From NCBI GenBank assembly GCA_014529385.2, contig CM043942.1, positions 6,755,001-6,819,000 of the forward strand: a DNA stretch of 64,000 bases. Direction: 5' to 3'. Position numbers and translations under genes: made by a program. Below, piece after piece: positions 11,359-20,879 of this stretch; position 1 is the stretch's first letter, and every line of letters starts with the position of its first letter. Source of the stretch: Adiantum capillus-veneris (Eukaryota > Streptophyta > Polypodiopsida > Polypodiales > Pteridaceae). Below the pieces are notes generated by a model. The model had not been told where the DNA came from, made no database searches, and worked only from the letters and a program-made list of their open reading frames with translations.

Positions 11359-12214
11359 GACATATACTCCCCCCCTCGATTGGAACGGAGGGTGTCCATA
11401 GTACATTTCGATACATTTTCAGCCATAGCCAGAAATTGTTTGAAGCACATAAAAACTTCGAACTTCGATTTAAGCAGAAATACCCATGCATGCCTGGAGT
11501 AATCATCAATGAAGTCATGAAGAAAAGGTAATTTCCCAAGGGCGAAGTTTGCATGGGCCCACAAACATCACTATGCACAAGCTGCAATCTCCATGTGGCC
11601 CTAACTGAACCATCCTTTGGAAACATAGAATGCTGCATCTTACCCAAAATACAGCCTTCACAAACATGTTTGACAGTTGCTTCAAGAAGCGGCAAAGAAG
11701 CAACCATAACAGATTTCTGTAAACGCAGCATAGTGGCAAAATTTAGATGCCCAAAACGTGCATGCCACAATTTTGCATATGAAACAACCCTTGAATCTGC
11801 AATTGCATTTGCAAAATTTTGTCCACACTTGTCATACAATGTGAGGTTATATAGCCCACGGCACAAAAGGCCAGATGCAACAATTTCATCACCAAAACTG
11901 AGATCATGAACTGTACATCTGTCATCCATAAATTTGACTACAAGTCCAAGTCTAGCAAGTGCAGATACAGACAAAAGATTCTTCTTGATCCTAGGTACAT
12001 AAAGTGCATCAACAAGTGTGAAAGAACTGCCATTTGTAGCAGTAAGCACAATCTTTTCAACTCCGTGAACAGGATAAGAGGCATTGTTGGCACAAGTGAC
12101 TGAATTCCTATGAGGGACAGACTCGAGAGAGGTGAACAATTCACGATGTGAGGTAATGTGCTTTGTAGCACCACTGTCAAGATACCACACATGTGAATCT
12201 TTAGCAACCGACAT
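11289..12214 (-). pseudogene. Copia protease, GAG-pre-integrase and integrase N-terminal part, element A
   Basis: The protease shows 'WYLDSGATKHIT' (catalytic DSG). It is followed by 'LWHARFGHLNFATM' and 'CEGCILGKM' (HHCC zinc binding) and 'LVHSDVCGPM' (first catalytic Asp). A frameshift near 11555 moves the next block to another frame. There the expected 'SDRGGEY' reads 'SNRGGEY' (11379-11381), losing the second catalytic Asp. Confidence 0.85.
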
Positions 12215-12244
12215 GCATGCATCATGAACAACAAGATTGTAAGT

Positions 12245-12441
12245 TCACTCTGCACCAAAAGCCCATTTTGCATCAACATCAGCATCACAGTCTTCTTTCA
12301 TAGAAGACTCAACAATGGCTGCATTTGTAGTGGAACCAGCATTTGCAGTGGAACCACCCTCTTTCTTCTTAGCCTCTTTGGCCTTCAACTTAGGACACTG
12401 CTTGATCAAGTGAACATTGGATTTACAATAATGGCAACGCA
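12245..12441 (-). pseudogene. gag: Copia gag CCHC zinc knuckle, element A (split)
   Basis: The frame encodes 'CHYCKSNVHLIKQCPKLKAK', a C-x2-C-x4-H-x4-C knuckle for RNA packaging, followed by an acidic tail. Element B interrupts it immediately upstream. The other half resumes at 14618 with the lysine-rich 'DKGKKK' codons, so the coding sequence is continuous across the insertion. Confidence 0.9.
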
Positions 12442-12446
12442 TCTTC

Positions 12447-12673
12447 TGTTGGAATTAGGGTTGCAGAGAAACACACACAGCTTGGAGAAGACGAAGGAAG
12501 CTCAAGGCACACAATTGAGAGTGTGTTACTTAGTGTGCAATGGAAAGATAGATAGCCCTAGAGTGATGGGCGTATATACAATGCACGGAGGAAAAAACCT
12601 CCTAAAGAGGGAAAAAATGCCCCGGCGGTCCTAGTGTGTTCACACACATCACTACCACATGTATATGGTAACA
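12447..12673 (-). repeat. 3' LTR of element B
   Basis: 227 bases, TG...CA ends, same family as the LTR at 8573. A 'gtatatac' box lies near its middle. The adjoining plus-strand 'aatcccccctgg' is the complement of the polypurine tract. Confidence 0.92.
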
Positions 12674-12748
12674 AATCCCCCCTGGAGTGATGCAGTGAAC
12701 GAGAGCTGGCACATGAGTAAAGGGAAGTGCCATGCCCTGAGGACAGGA

Positions 12749-14023
12749 TCAGTCCACAATGGGGAGTAAGCCCAAAGCTTTGTGGAAAGCTTCAAGCTTC
12801 TCACGAGACAATGCCTTTGTGAAAAGATCTGCAAGGTTGTCCTGTGTTGGCACATAAGCCAAGCTGATCTCTCCTGCTGAGAGCCTCTCCCTGACATAGT
12901 GGTAATGCACCTCAATGTGCTTTGTGCGAGCATGAAAAACTGGGTTCCTCGCAACTGCCAATGAGCTCTGACTGTCAGTGTAGATAGTGTTGGTAGTGTC
13001 CTGTCCAACACCCAAGTCAGCCATAAGGCGTCTGAGCCATACACACTCAACCGTAGCTGTGAAGACTGCCCTGTACTCAGCCTCACAACTCGAAGTGGCC
13101 ACAGTAGGTTGCTTCTTGCTCAACCATGATATACATGAACTGCCAAGCATGAAACAAAAACCACTTGTGGACACTCGCGTGTCAAAACAACCAACCCAAT
13201 CCGAGTCCGAAAAAGCATGTAAGTCTGGTGGCAATGATCCCCCCTTGGGATAAAACAAGCCAAGATGTAAAGTGCCACTAAGGTAGCGGAAAATCCTCTT
13301 GACAGCCTTCCAAGCAATAAAAGCCTGTTCAACTGCACGCTGCCTAGTCCCGTTTTTTCTAGAAAGTGACTCTTGCAACAGAAATGTGCATAATGCATCA
13401 AACTTGACAACTTCAGGATTTCCTTGGGTCATCAGTCTCCAAAAACTAGCAAAAGTCTCGTAGGAATCTGGTAAGGCATCAAGAACAGTCTGCACAAGGG
13501 AACTGTCCGAAATGACTTCACCTGCAGAAATGAGTTGCTCATTGATATCCTTGACACTAGCAAGGAAAGTGTCCATATCATCTTCCTCATGCATAATCTT
13601 CGACTCTAGCTCTTTACGCAGCAAAGCAATTTTAGCCTCATTGCGGCTTGCATAAAGACCTGCTAGAATATCCCAAGCCTGTTTTGCAGATTTTGCTGAA
13701 CGGATGTGAGGAATAATGGTGCGCTTCACAGACAACGCAATCAATGCATGAGCCTGCGCATGCTTAACATCCCAACGAGCTTGTTCTGCTGTAGGCAAAA
13801 CAACTCTAACAGCTGCAATCCTTGCAGCAAGACCTGCAACATCCTCAACATCGCCTACATCTTCAGAACCAGGACGTACATCAATGCCCTGCACAATGTT
13901 CCAGACACCTTTTGACACAAGAACATGTTGCATCATATAAGCCCACATAGGGTAGTTGTCCCCATCCAACCTGTCCTCAGCAACAAACATCTTGAACACA
14001 TCTGTGTTGTTGTTGTCAGCCAT
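12749..14023 (-). CDS. Gag-RNase H fusion protein of element B
   Basis: 424 residues from ATG 14023 (MADNNNTDVF), chosen because it matches the gag start of the relic at 5610; the open frame extends 20 codons further upstream without a better start. Residues 1 to about 240 are copia gag capsid (UBN2-like), with 'DNYPMWAYMMQHVLVSKG' and 'LMTQGNPEVVKFDALCTFLL'. After 'VEQAFIAW' it passes directly into the end of RT and RNase H: 'RIFRYLSGTLHLGLF', 'FSDSDWVGCFDT', 'SSCEAEYRAVF', 'YTDSQSSLAVA', 'HIEVHYHYVRERL', ending 'GLLPIVD'. The CCHC knuckle, protease, integrase and RT catalytic core are missing. The frame is fully open. Confidence 0.88.
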   Translation of the reverse strand: MADNNNTDVFKMFVAEDRLDGDNYPMWAYMMQHVLVSKGVWNIVQGIDVRPGSEDVGDVEDVAGLAARIAAVRVVLPTAEQARWDVKHAQAHALIALSVKRTIIPHIRSAKSAKQAWDILAGLYASRNEAKIALLRKELESKIMHEEDDMDTFLASVKDINEQLISAGEVISDSSLVQTVLDALPDSYETFASFWRLMTQGNPEVVKFDALCTFLLQESLSRKNGTRQRAVEQAFIAWKAVKRIFRYLSGTLHLGLFYPKGGSLPPDLHAFSDSDWVGCFDTRVSTSGFCFMLGSSCISWLSKKQPTVATSSCEAEYRAVFTATVECVWLRRLMADLGVGQDTTNTIYTDSQSSLAVARNPVFHARTKHIEVHYHYVRERLSAGEISLAYVPTQDNLADLFTKALSREKLEAFHKALGLLPIVD

Positions 14024-14086
14024 GGTAAATGCTGCACCTGATGTGAAAACTGCCCGAAAATAGGAGAAATGGAGCGGGAACAACTT

Positions 14087-14100
14087 GTGCTATATAGCAC
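14087..14100. promoter_or_regulatory. 14-bp palindrome in element B leader
   Basis: GTGCTATATAGCAC lies between primer site and gag, identical to 5533-5546 of the relic copy. Confidence 0.45.
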
Positions 14101-14371
14101 AAACCGTAGAAGACTATAAGGCACCTGTTATGCAGAAAACGGCACTGACAGAAAATCTGCACAAAATGACGAAATAGCCTGTGCAGTACTGCCCGTAGTG
14201 GAAACGGAGGCCGAAATGAGCCCAAATCAAAATTCTGAGCAGACCAAGCTCTTTGAGCTTACCCGAAATATTTGTCGACCTGCGAACGCTCGCCAAAGCT
14301 CACTGAAATCGGAGAAAGTGAGTAGGCGTGTGCTGGAGCAGCTGGCGACTAAGCCCGGGAGGACGTGACCT

Positions 14372-14383
14372 GCTCTGATACCA
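14372..14383 (-). other. Primer-binding site of element B
   Basis: Minus-strand tggtatcagagc, two bases inside the 5' LTR, complementary to the initiator tRNA-Met 3' end. Confidence 0.92.
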
Positions 14384-14385
14384 AT

Positions 14386-14612
14386 TGTTGGAATTAGGGT
14401 TGTAGAGAAACACACACAGCTTGGAGAAGACGAAGGAAGCTCAAGGCACACAATTGAGAGTGTGTTACTTAGTGTGCAATGGAAAGATAGATAGCCCTAG
14501 AGTGATGGGCGTATATACAATGCACGGGGGAAAAAACCTCCTAAAGAGGGAAAAAATGCCCCGGCGGTCCTAGTGTGTTCACACACATCACTACCACATG
14601 TATATGGTAACA
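14386..14612 (-). repeat. 5' LTR of element B
   Basis: 227 bases. By eye it differs from the 3' LTR at only two sites (gttgtagag against gttgcagag, and cacggggg against cacggagg). Confidence 0.92.
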
Positions 14613-14617
14613 TCTTC

Positions 14618-15007
14618 TTTTTGCCCTTATCACCATAATTTCCAGACAAATTTATGCCAGCAGAAGCATTAGGAACAGAATTTTTTCCACTCGCAGCAGA
14701 ATCATAAGAAGTGGCTGCATTGCTGTTACCACCCGTTCTTTGAGAAGCAACAAATCCTGTTCAAAGGCACGCTGCCTGAGTCCTTTTTTTTCTGAAAAAT
14801 GACTCTTGCAACAACAATGTGCATAATGCATCAAACTTGACAACTTTAGGATTTCCTTGGGTCATAAGTCTCCAAGTACTAGCAAAAGTCTGATAAGGCA
14901 TCAAGAACAGTTTGCACAAGGGAACTGTCTGAAATGACTTCACCTGCAAAAATAAGTTGCTCATTGATATTCTTGACATCAGCAAGGAAAGTGTCCATAT
15001 CATCTTC
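14618..15007 (-). pseudogene. gag: Copia gag fragment, element A
   Basis: Gag blocks such as 'RLMTQGNPKVVKFDALCTLL' and a Ser/Asn-rich linker leading to 'DKGKKK' are present with frame changes. The fragment is cut at 15007, in the 'EEDDMDTF' block, and joined to a partial LTR. The first half of gag is therefore gone. Confidence 0.8.
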
Positions 15008-15123
15008 CTAGTGTGATGGGCGTATATACAATGCATGGGGGAAAAAACCTCCTAAAGAGGGAAAAAATGCCCCGGTGGTCCTAGTGTGTTCACACACATC
15101 CCTACCACATGTATATGGTAACA
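15008..15123 (-). repeat. 5' LTR remnant of element A
   Basis: The outer 116 bases of the LTR, from 'gtgatgggcg' to 'ggtaaca' on the plus strand, followed by the AGAGA duplication. The inner half of the LTR, primer site and start of gag are deleted. Confidence 0.88.
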
Positions 15124-15479
15124 AGAGATAGTGAGAGGCACCAATAAAATTTTTCTCTCTTCTTGTATGGCACCAATATAACCAAGCTTTATCAATCTGG
15201 ATTGGCCCGAGCACTAGCGCTTGGAACAAGAAGATGATTAACCATGTAAGAGAGAGAGATGGACAAGGGGAGTACTTGGAGAACAAGTCACTCCAGCTCC
15301 TCTGTGATGAAGCTTTGTGTGGAGTTACTCACACACATACGCATGGCATGAACTGCAAAATCGACTCTGCCAAATTTAGATCGTTCTCTCTCTCTCTCTC
15401 TGCCTGCGTTTCTTAGCTTTTGTTTTGATTGACAGCTAAATAAACGTTTTGATTCTGCAATTTTGAACCAAATAAACTA

Positions 15480-16720
15480 GAAAATTACCAAAAAAAACTC
15501 TTGTAATTTGTGGAAATTCCCTAAGTACCCCTCATATTTCAAAAATTTCCAAATTGCCCCTCATATTTTGTCATTGATTCCCAAAATTCCCTTCAAATTT
15601 TCCAAAAAATTAGAAATTCCCCCTGGTTGTGAGATAAATTTCTCACAAGATAAAACAAATTGTATGTTTTCTCAAGAAGACTGATAGTCTATCAATACAA
15701 GATACTAAAACTAGAATTTGAGTTGTTTATGTAGGCTTTGGGGATGAATTGCTTCATTATTTCTAGAAATAATTGCCCTTTTGGGAGGTGATTTGTGACA
15801 AATAACATGCTAAGCTCTGAAAAAAAAGATCTCAATTGTCAAGTAAGGATAAAGATTAGGAAAAATAACCAAAAATCCCCTCTAATTTGTGGAAATTCCA
15901 AGAATACCCCTCTAATTTCAAAAATTTACAAAATACCCCCCCATATTTTGTCAATAATTCCCAAAATGCCCTTCAAATTTTCCATAAAATCCAAAATACC
16001 CCTGGTTGTGAGAGTAACTTTCTCAAAAGATAAAACAAATTGTAGGTTTTCATAAGAAGACTAATTGTCTATCAATACAAGATACTAAAACTAGAATTTG
16101 AGCTATTTATGTAGGCTTTGAAGATGAATTGCTTCATTATTTTTAGAACTAATTGCCTTTTTTGGGAGGTGATTTGTGACAAATATCATGCTAAGCTCTC
16201 AGAAAAAGGGATCTCAATTGTCAAGAAAGGATAAAGATTTGGAAAATTTCCAGAAAACCCCTTTAATTTGTGGAAATTCCCAAAATACACCTCAAAACTA
16301 AAAAACTTCCAAATTACCATCTATATTTTGTCATTAATTCCTAACATGCCTCTCAAATATTCCAAACAAACAAAATGACCCATGGTTGTGAGAGTGAATT
16401 TCTCAAAAGGTGAAAAAAATTGTATGTTTTCATAAGAAGATTGATTGTCTATCAATACAAGATACTAAAACTAGAATTTGAGCTTTTTATGCAGGTTTTG
16501 GAGATGAATTGCTTCATGATTGCCTTTTTGGGAGGTGATTTGTGACAAATAACATGCTAAGCTCTCAAAAAAAGGATCTCAATTGTCAGGAAATGACAAA
16601 GATTAGGGAAAATTACCAAAAAACAACTCTAATTTGTGGAAATTCCAAGAATACCCCTCAAATTTCAAAAATTTACAAATTACCCCCCATAGTTTGTCAT
16701 TAATTGTGGTGAGAAATAGA
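15480..16720. repeat. Tandem array, ~380-bp unit, 3+ copies
   Basis: The anchor 'aatttgtggaaattcc' recurs at about 15505, 15884, 16265 and 16631, giving periods of 379, 381 and 366 bases. Each unit carries 'ctggttgtgag', 'gtctatcaatacaagatac', 'ctagaatttgag' and 'ctcaattgtca' in order. The last unit is cut short. Short peptides in it (15795-16055) arise from the repeat itself. The array looks satellite-like and non-coding. Confidence 0.85.
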
Positions 16721-17074
16721 TTTGTAATCATAGACAAACAGTCTTCTTATCAAAAGAATCAACTTTTTGTCTTTTTGAAAAAAAATATCCAGTTTAGTGT
16801 TGTTTTGAGAGTTATGGAAAATTGGAATGGATTTTGGGAATTTATGACAAAATAGTGGCAAATTTAAGGGGCATTTTAGTGAGTTATTGGACTACCAATA
16901 ACTCTAGACTAGTTTTTAGCAAAATTTTAGCGTATGGCCAAATTACATAGTATATTTTGCAAAAACATTATACTGGGTTCAACTAGCAGGAGTGTTAATT
17001 ATATATAGAGTGGGATGTAGAAGAAAATGATAGACATGGTGAGGGAGATAGATATATAGAGTGTCTCGGATGCC

Positions 17075-17084
17075 TATAAATATA
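17075..17084 (+). promoter_or_regulatory. TATA box candidate
   Basis: The bases tataaatata lie 72 bases before the ATG at 17147, a usual spacing for a plant core promoter. A second AT-rich 'tatatatag' occurs at about 17000. Confidence 0.45.
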
Positions 17085-17146
17085 TGATATGGGGTTAGCT
17101 TGGAAATTCACATATATGCAATTTCTTCTGCTTGATTTGTTGGGCA

Positions 17147-17826
17147 ATGGCTTCATCATCATTGAGCAAGGTGAGTTTACTTTTAAATTTTTTTGGTAAT
17201 GTCCCCTTGTTGATTGATTGCCCAACAAGATATTAGATGGTGAATCCTATGGACTATGGAGGTTGTGGTGACAGTAAGATGTTTGCCATAATTTCAACTC
17301 CGGATGGTGACATTCAAACGAAGGTGACAGATGGTGTGCAAGTAAATCAACAATTTCAATTTGTGCTGGATTCAACCTTGTCTTCAAGGTTTCTATTGGT
17401 CATGCATGACAGTGTGAAATTAGCCTCAACACCGAAGGTGGAAATTGTAGAATTATCTGATAGCTCCATTGAAGAACAAGGAGAAAGGTCTTCCGAAATT
17501 TCATCTGGTAAGACTGATGATTGCTTTCATGCATGTGATGAAGAAAAGACAGGCAACTTAAGTGAGGAACATAACAAAAAGACAGAAAAAGGTTAAAATT
17601 TGAGCAATTGGAAAAAACACAAAGTACATTAGAGTATATTGCATTGAATAGCCACAAGTACCCCAAGTTAAGCCGAATGATCTCTACATGTTCAATTAAG
17701 AAGCGTGTTGATGAAGTTCCTCAAATATACAATGGGGACTACGTTTATGAGCTAGATGCCATCCCGGGGAATTCACTATGGATTTTTGTATGGTATCACA
17801 TGAGTGTACAAGAAGGGGGTTTTTAG
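17147..17826 (+). CDS. Candidate host gene, unknown function, frameshifted
   Basis: ATG 17147 opens MASSSLSK and is followed at 17171 by a consensus donor (AAG|GTGAGT). An acceptor 'tattag' at 17236 joins in frame to an ORF from 17237 to 17596; the 66-base intron is short but possible for plants. The protein is acidic in its middle and contains 'VEIVELSDSSIEE', which resembles a SUMO-interacting motif. Near 17580-17595 an A-rich run shifts the frame; a second open stretch ('LKFEQLEKTQ' to 'YHMSVQEGGF') runs to 17826 in another frame. That could be a real frameshift, a sequencing error, or an unseen intron. No known domain is recognised. Confidence 0.4.
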
Positions 17827-18934
17827 AGGTCAGACATAAGCGTATACAATAGGGGTAGCCCCCCATTATTTCATGCTCGTACCGTATGCCTAAGGGAGGG
17901 GGGACCTACCACGCAGGGCAGGGGGGGGGGGGGGGGGGGGAATATTAAGTGCTTATGCCATAAGACACATGCCCTAACAAGCTAGTTAAAGAATCTTTCA
18001 CATGAGGGTGTTGTTCTTGGTATTTCAAAGAGTTAATTTACTCCACTAGTAAACTAAGATAGCTATACCAATGAGAAAATATGGTACCTCCTTGTCCTCT
18101 CCCTTAGCTAAAATCTTTATGACTAGTTCAACAAGCTTCTAGATTTTTTGGGGTCGATGCTACCATAAACTTGACTAATCTTCTTCTATGTAGCCACTAG
18201 GCATCAATATCTTGGACATTCAGACCCTCATTAGCCTCTTCAACATCATCATCATGAATACCACCATCTACATAGCCTTTGTCTCCACATTTGCACCCTC
18301 ATTTTATTTATTGTTGTCTTCTTGCACATCATCCAAGTCACTCTTCTCTTCTTATTCTCTGTATGCAAACTCAATAGCAACACCAATGGCATGGTCAAGA
18401 GCTTCTCCTGCACCCACGATACCATCTTTACAACCATCATTGTAATCAGCTCCTATTTGATACACACACTCGTTCGTGCTTTTTTGTGACAAAGGCTCAA
18501 AAAGCTCAGCACACCTTTTCCAGGTGCTACCCAAGCTCCGCTAGGTCAGTTGCGTCCATTGCCTTGGTTTTTTTTCCATTTCTTTGTGGCCTGCATCACC
18601 TCTCTCTCGTTTTTGTCTCTGTGTAAATGGCATAGCTTGTGTGGAATGGTGTAGCCCCTGCCTAGGGTAACCTTTGCCATGCACTCTCATACACAAGTTC
18701 CCCTCTGCACTTTTGAGAAAGCCTGTGAGAGCTATGGCCGCGATAGGAAATCTGCATCACAAAGGGGAGATCTCAGATAAGCCCTTGCATCAGATGGCAA
18801 CCCTCCCACGGCTTGGGATTGCGTGTACCAAGGCTTACATGCAATTCATTTTGATGCATGCTCTCGTGCTGCTCTCATGGTCGCCAAAGCCAGCATGTTG
18901 GCCACAGATGCACAATGCGCACACATCCCACATA

Positions 18935-18938
<4 letters not shown>
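17827..18938. other. Intergenic; poly-G tract and decayed minus-strand coding
   Basis: A run of 20 G lies at 17921-17940. On the minus strand at about 18230-18534 an open stretch ('VYQIGADYNDGCKDGIVGAG') continues in frame through several stops to acidic sequence, suggesting an old coding fragment of unknown identity. Confidence 0.35.

Positions 18939-19014
<76 letters not shown>
18939..19014. repeat. (GA)n microsatellite
   Basis: About 76 bases of uninterrupted GA. Reading frames crossing it on either strand are artefacts. Confidence 0.95.
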
Positions 19015-19016
<2 letters not shown>

Positions 19017-19394
19017 CTGTTCTGGTCTTTTTTCCGATTTGTTTCACGTTTACAGAGTGGAGGACTAATGGGCTTTGAAGGGGTTGATGTGAGGCACTAT
19101 GGCGTGCTTTTGCCCTTTGTATTTTCTGTGCTGCCATCTCCTGGAGAAACCGGTTGTGGCCGTAGGGATGAGTGCTTGCTTGCCTTAGTTCATCAACGGC
19201 GTGCTGCCATGATGTACTTACCGCAAGTAGGAACTTCCATAGCTCCAGATCTCGGTATGCTCCTCATTCTTTTCATCCCCGCGTTTTAACAGTTCATCTT
19301 GTTGCAATTTTTTTGTTTTCCAAAACTTTCGCACTGCCCTCAACCTCAAGACCCTTAGAGCATTCGACCCACCTAATGCACGCCCACATCCTCC

Positions 19395-19919
19395 TTGGAT
19401 TTGACCCATCTGATGCATGCCCACGCCCTCCTTAGGCTTGTTGAAGCATGTTTGGTGGTGTGGGACATGGTGCACTCAAGAGTTTTTGCTAATGTGCATA
19501 GTGGATCTTGGTTGCGGGTAGAGATGGTGGGTGGAGATGGGGAAGGCATCATCGTGGAGGTTAACCTCGTCTACGCTTGCCATGTTTTAAAGCTTGCAAC
19601 CTGCTTGCTTGACTGGTTTTTGGTTTCAACATACGATAAAAAAAAGGACGAACCTAGTCTCCCACAATGCTTGCTGCCCGCTCCACATGCTTCTATCGAG
19701 CCTCTCATGAACGTCTTGCACTATGCCATGATGCAACCGGTGGCAGCGACCAAGACCAAGCAAACAAAAGCAGGGACCGTTCTGCATGCCGACCTGCATC
19801 TACTGATGTTTGCTCTGCAGTTGTTATTGTTCAGTATATGTTTTGTATCTTGCACCATTATCTCGCTTTCAAGACTTGTACTCGTGCATGGTAAATGCAG
19901 CCTACATGATTTACCTTAG
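19395..19919 (+). CDS. Uncertain ORF, possible coding fragment
   Basis: A 174-codon open frame without a recognisable domain, ending in a hydrophobic segment ('LLMFALQLLLFSICFVSCTII'). It is in the same frame as the open stretches 20043-20294 and 20334-20732, separated from them by stops. That could reflect an intron-containing gene, a decayed gene or chance. Confidence 0.2.
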   Translation: MDLTHLMHAHALLRLVEACLVVWDMVHSRVFANVHSGSWLRVEMVGGDGEGIIVEVNLVYACHVLKLATCLLDWFLVSTYDKKKDEPSLPQCLLPAPHASIEPLMNVLHYAMMQPVAATKTKQTKAGTVLHADLHLLMFALQLLLFSICFVSCTIISLSRLVLVHGKCSLHDLP

Positions 19920-20333
19920 CTTTGACCCCTAGCAAGAGCTCCGCTTTCGGCCACCAGCTCTCCTTGAGTTGATTGTGCTATTGGCCATTGGAGCATATAT
20001 TTCTGGTTCAAGAGTCACTTCAGGAAGCTCCGCGGCATCGTAATGGGAGAGTGCTTCTTCTCATGTGCTTGTCATGGTTGCCAATTTTTGTTCTTCAGCT
20101 ATCACTGGCTGCGGCATGACATGGATCAAGCTCTAAGGGCTTTGGAAGTGCATTGGCGTCCTACTTCACGAGGTCATACAAGGTTATCTAGGAGGGAAGC
20201 AATTCGCACCTTGCATTGTGTAATTACCCTCTTTTTAGCATCTTGGCCCTTGACATATTCTCCATGGTTTGTGTGTTCTGCTTTGCCCGGCTAGGGTGCC
20301 GGATGCTGTCTTGTCATAAATAGGAAGTTACGC

Positions 20334-20732
20334 ATGCGCGTTTACTGGTGGCTGATAACAACAGTCTTACTTTTTCTTCCTTTGCACGTGACATTACTCT
20401 GTGTAACGGTGAAGCTAGACCCAAATAGGAGGACAGGCCATGAAATACTGATGTTCGTAGGGTTCTTGACTCTACTGCTTTGTGTTGCAGCTGCAATGGG
20501 GGTTCTCGTCATTCTCCCTGTTTTGGATGCCATAGCTGCCCATTATTTTTTCCGAAGCAGAGATCAGAGCTGGCAAAATTTTACTGCCAGCCCAGTCGAA
20601 GCTTTTGGAGGGTGGCCACCACCTACAAGAGTTAGTGATAATGAAGATTCTCCCAACAATGCGGCAAGGAGTTTGCTTTTGGGTGCGCCATCAGCTTGGC
20701 TCATCAAGCAGAGACAGTTCACTCAGATTTGA
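20334..20732 (+). CDS. Hypothetical membrane protein fragment
   Basis: 132 codons. Two strongly hydrophobic segments (about residues 3-26, 'WWLITTVLLFLPLHVTLL', and about 39-65, 'LMFVGFLTLLLCVAAAMGVL') are separated by a short charged loop ('KLDPNRRTGHE'). A polar tail follows ('GGWPPPTRVSDNEDSP'). The preceding frame (20043-20294) carries another hydrophobic stretch and one TAG between them, so a larger multi-span protein is possible. I recognise no family. Confidence 0.35.
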   Translation: MRVYWWLITTVLLFLPLHVTLLCVTVKLDPNRRTGHEILMFVGFLTLLLCVAAAMGVLVILPVLDAIAAHYFFRSRDQSWQNFTASPVEAFGGWPPPTRVSDNEDSPNNAARSLLLGAPSAWLIKQRQFTQI

Positions 20733-20879
20733 TGTGGGGTAAGGATCGCACCATGGGCCCTGGGGGTTGGCTGGTTGTTGTCCCGGGCTTTGTTGTGTCC
20801 CAGCCTCTCCTGTCCTTCCTAGGAAATCCCTCACTCTTTTGTAATGATGACATACTACAACAACAAATGACAAAGTAGA

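Larger units (their letters stand above)
12447..14612 (-). mobile_element. Element B: complete non-autonomous copia with gag-RNase H fusion
   Basis: 2166 bases with two 227-base LTRs (12447-12673 and 14386-14612) that differ at two positions by eye. It has a primer site at 14372-14383, a polypurine tract beside the 3' LTR, and TCTTC duplications at 12442-12446 and 14613-14617. Inside is one long ORF joining gag directly to RNase H. The protease, integrase and nearly all of RT are absent. The few LTR differences point to recent insertion, and mobility would have needed RT and integrase from a relative. Confidence 0.93.
8573..15123 (-). mobile_element. Ty1/copia element A, with nested element B
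   Basis: The 3' LTR is at 8573-8801. A 5' LTR remnant at 15008-15123 ends at the same LTR terminus ('ggtaaca' on the plus strand). The five bases AGAGA occur just outside both ends (8568-8572 and 15124-15128), a target-site duplication. Domains in minus-strand order are gag, CCHC knuckle, protease, GAG-pre-integrase/integrase, RT and RNase H, the copia order. A deletion joins mid-gag to mid-LTR at 15007/15008, removing the primer site and gag N-terminus. Frameshifts and stops break pol. Element B split it at the knuckle. Confidence 0.9.

Noticed and set aside
15480-16720. CRISPR-like array
   Set aside because: Unit length, lack of short identical repeats with unique spacers, and eukaryotic context exclude it.
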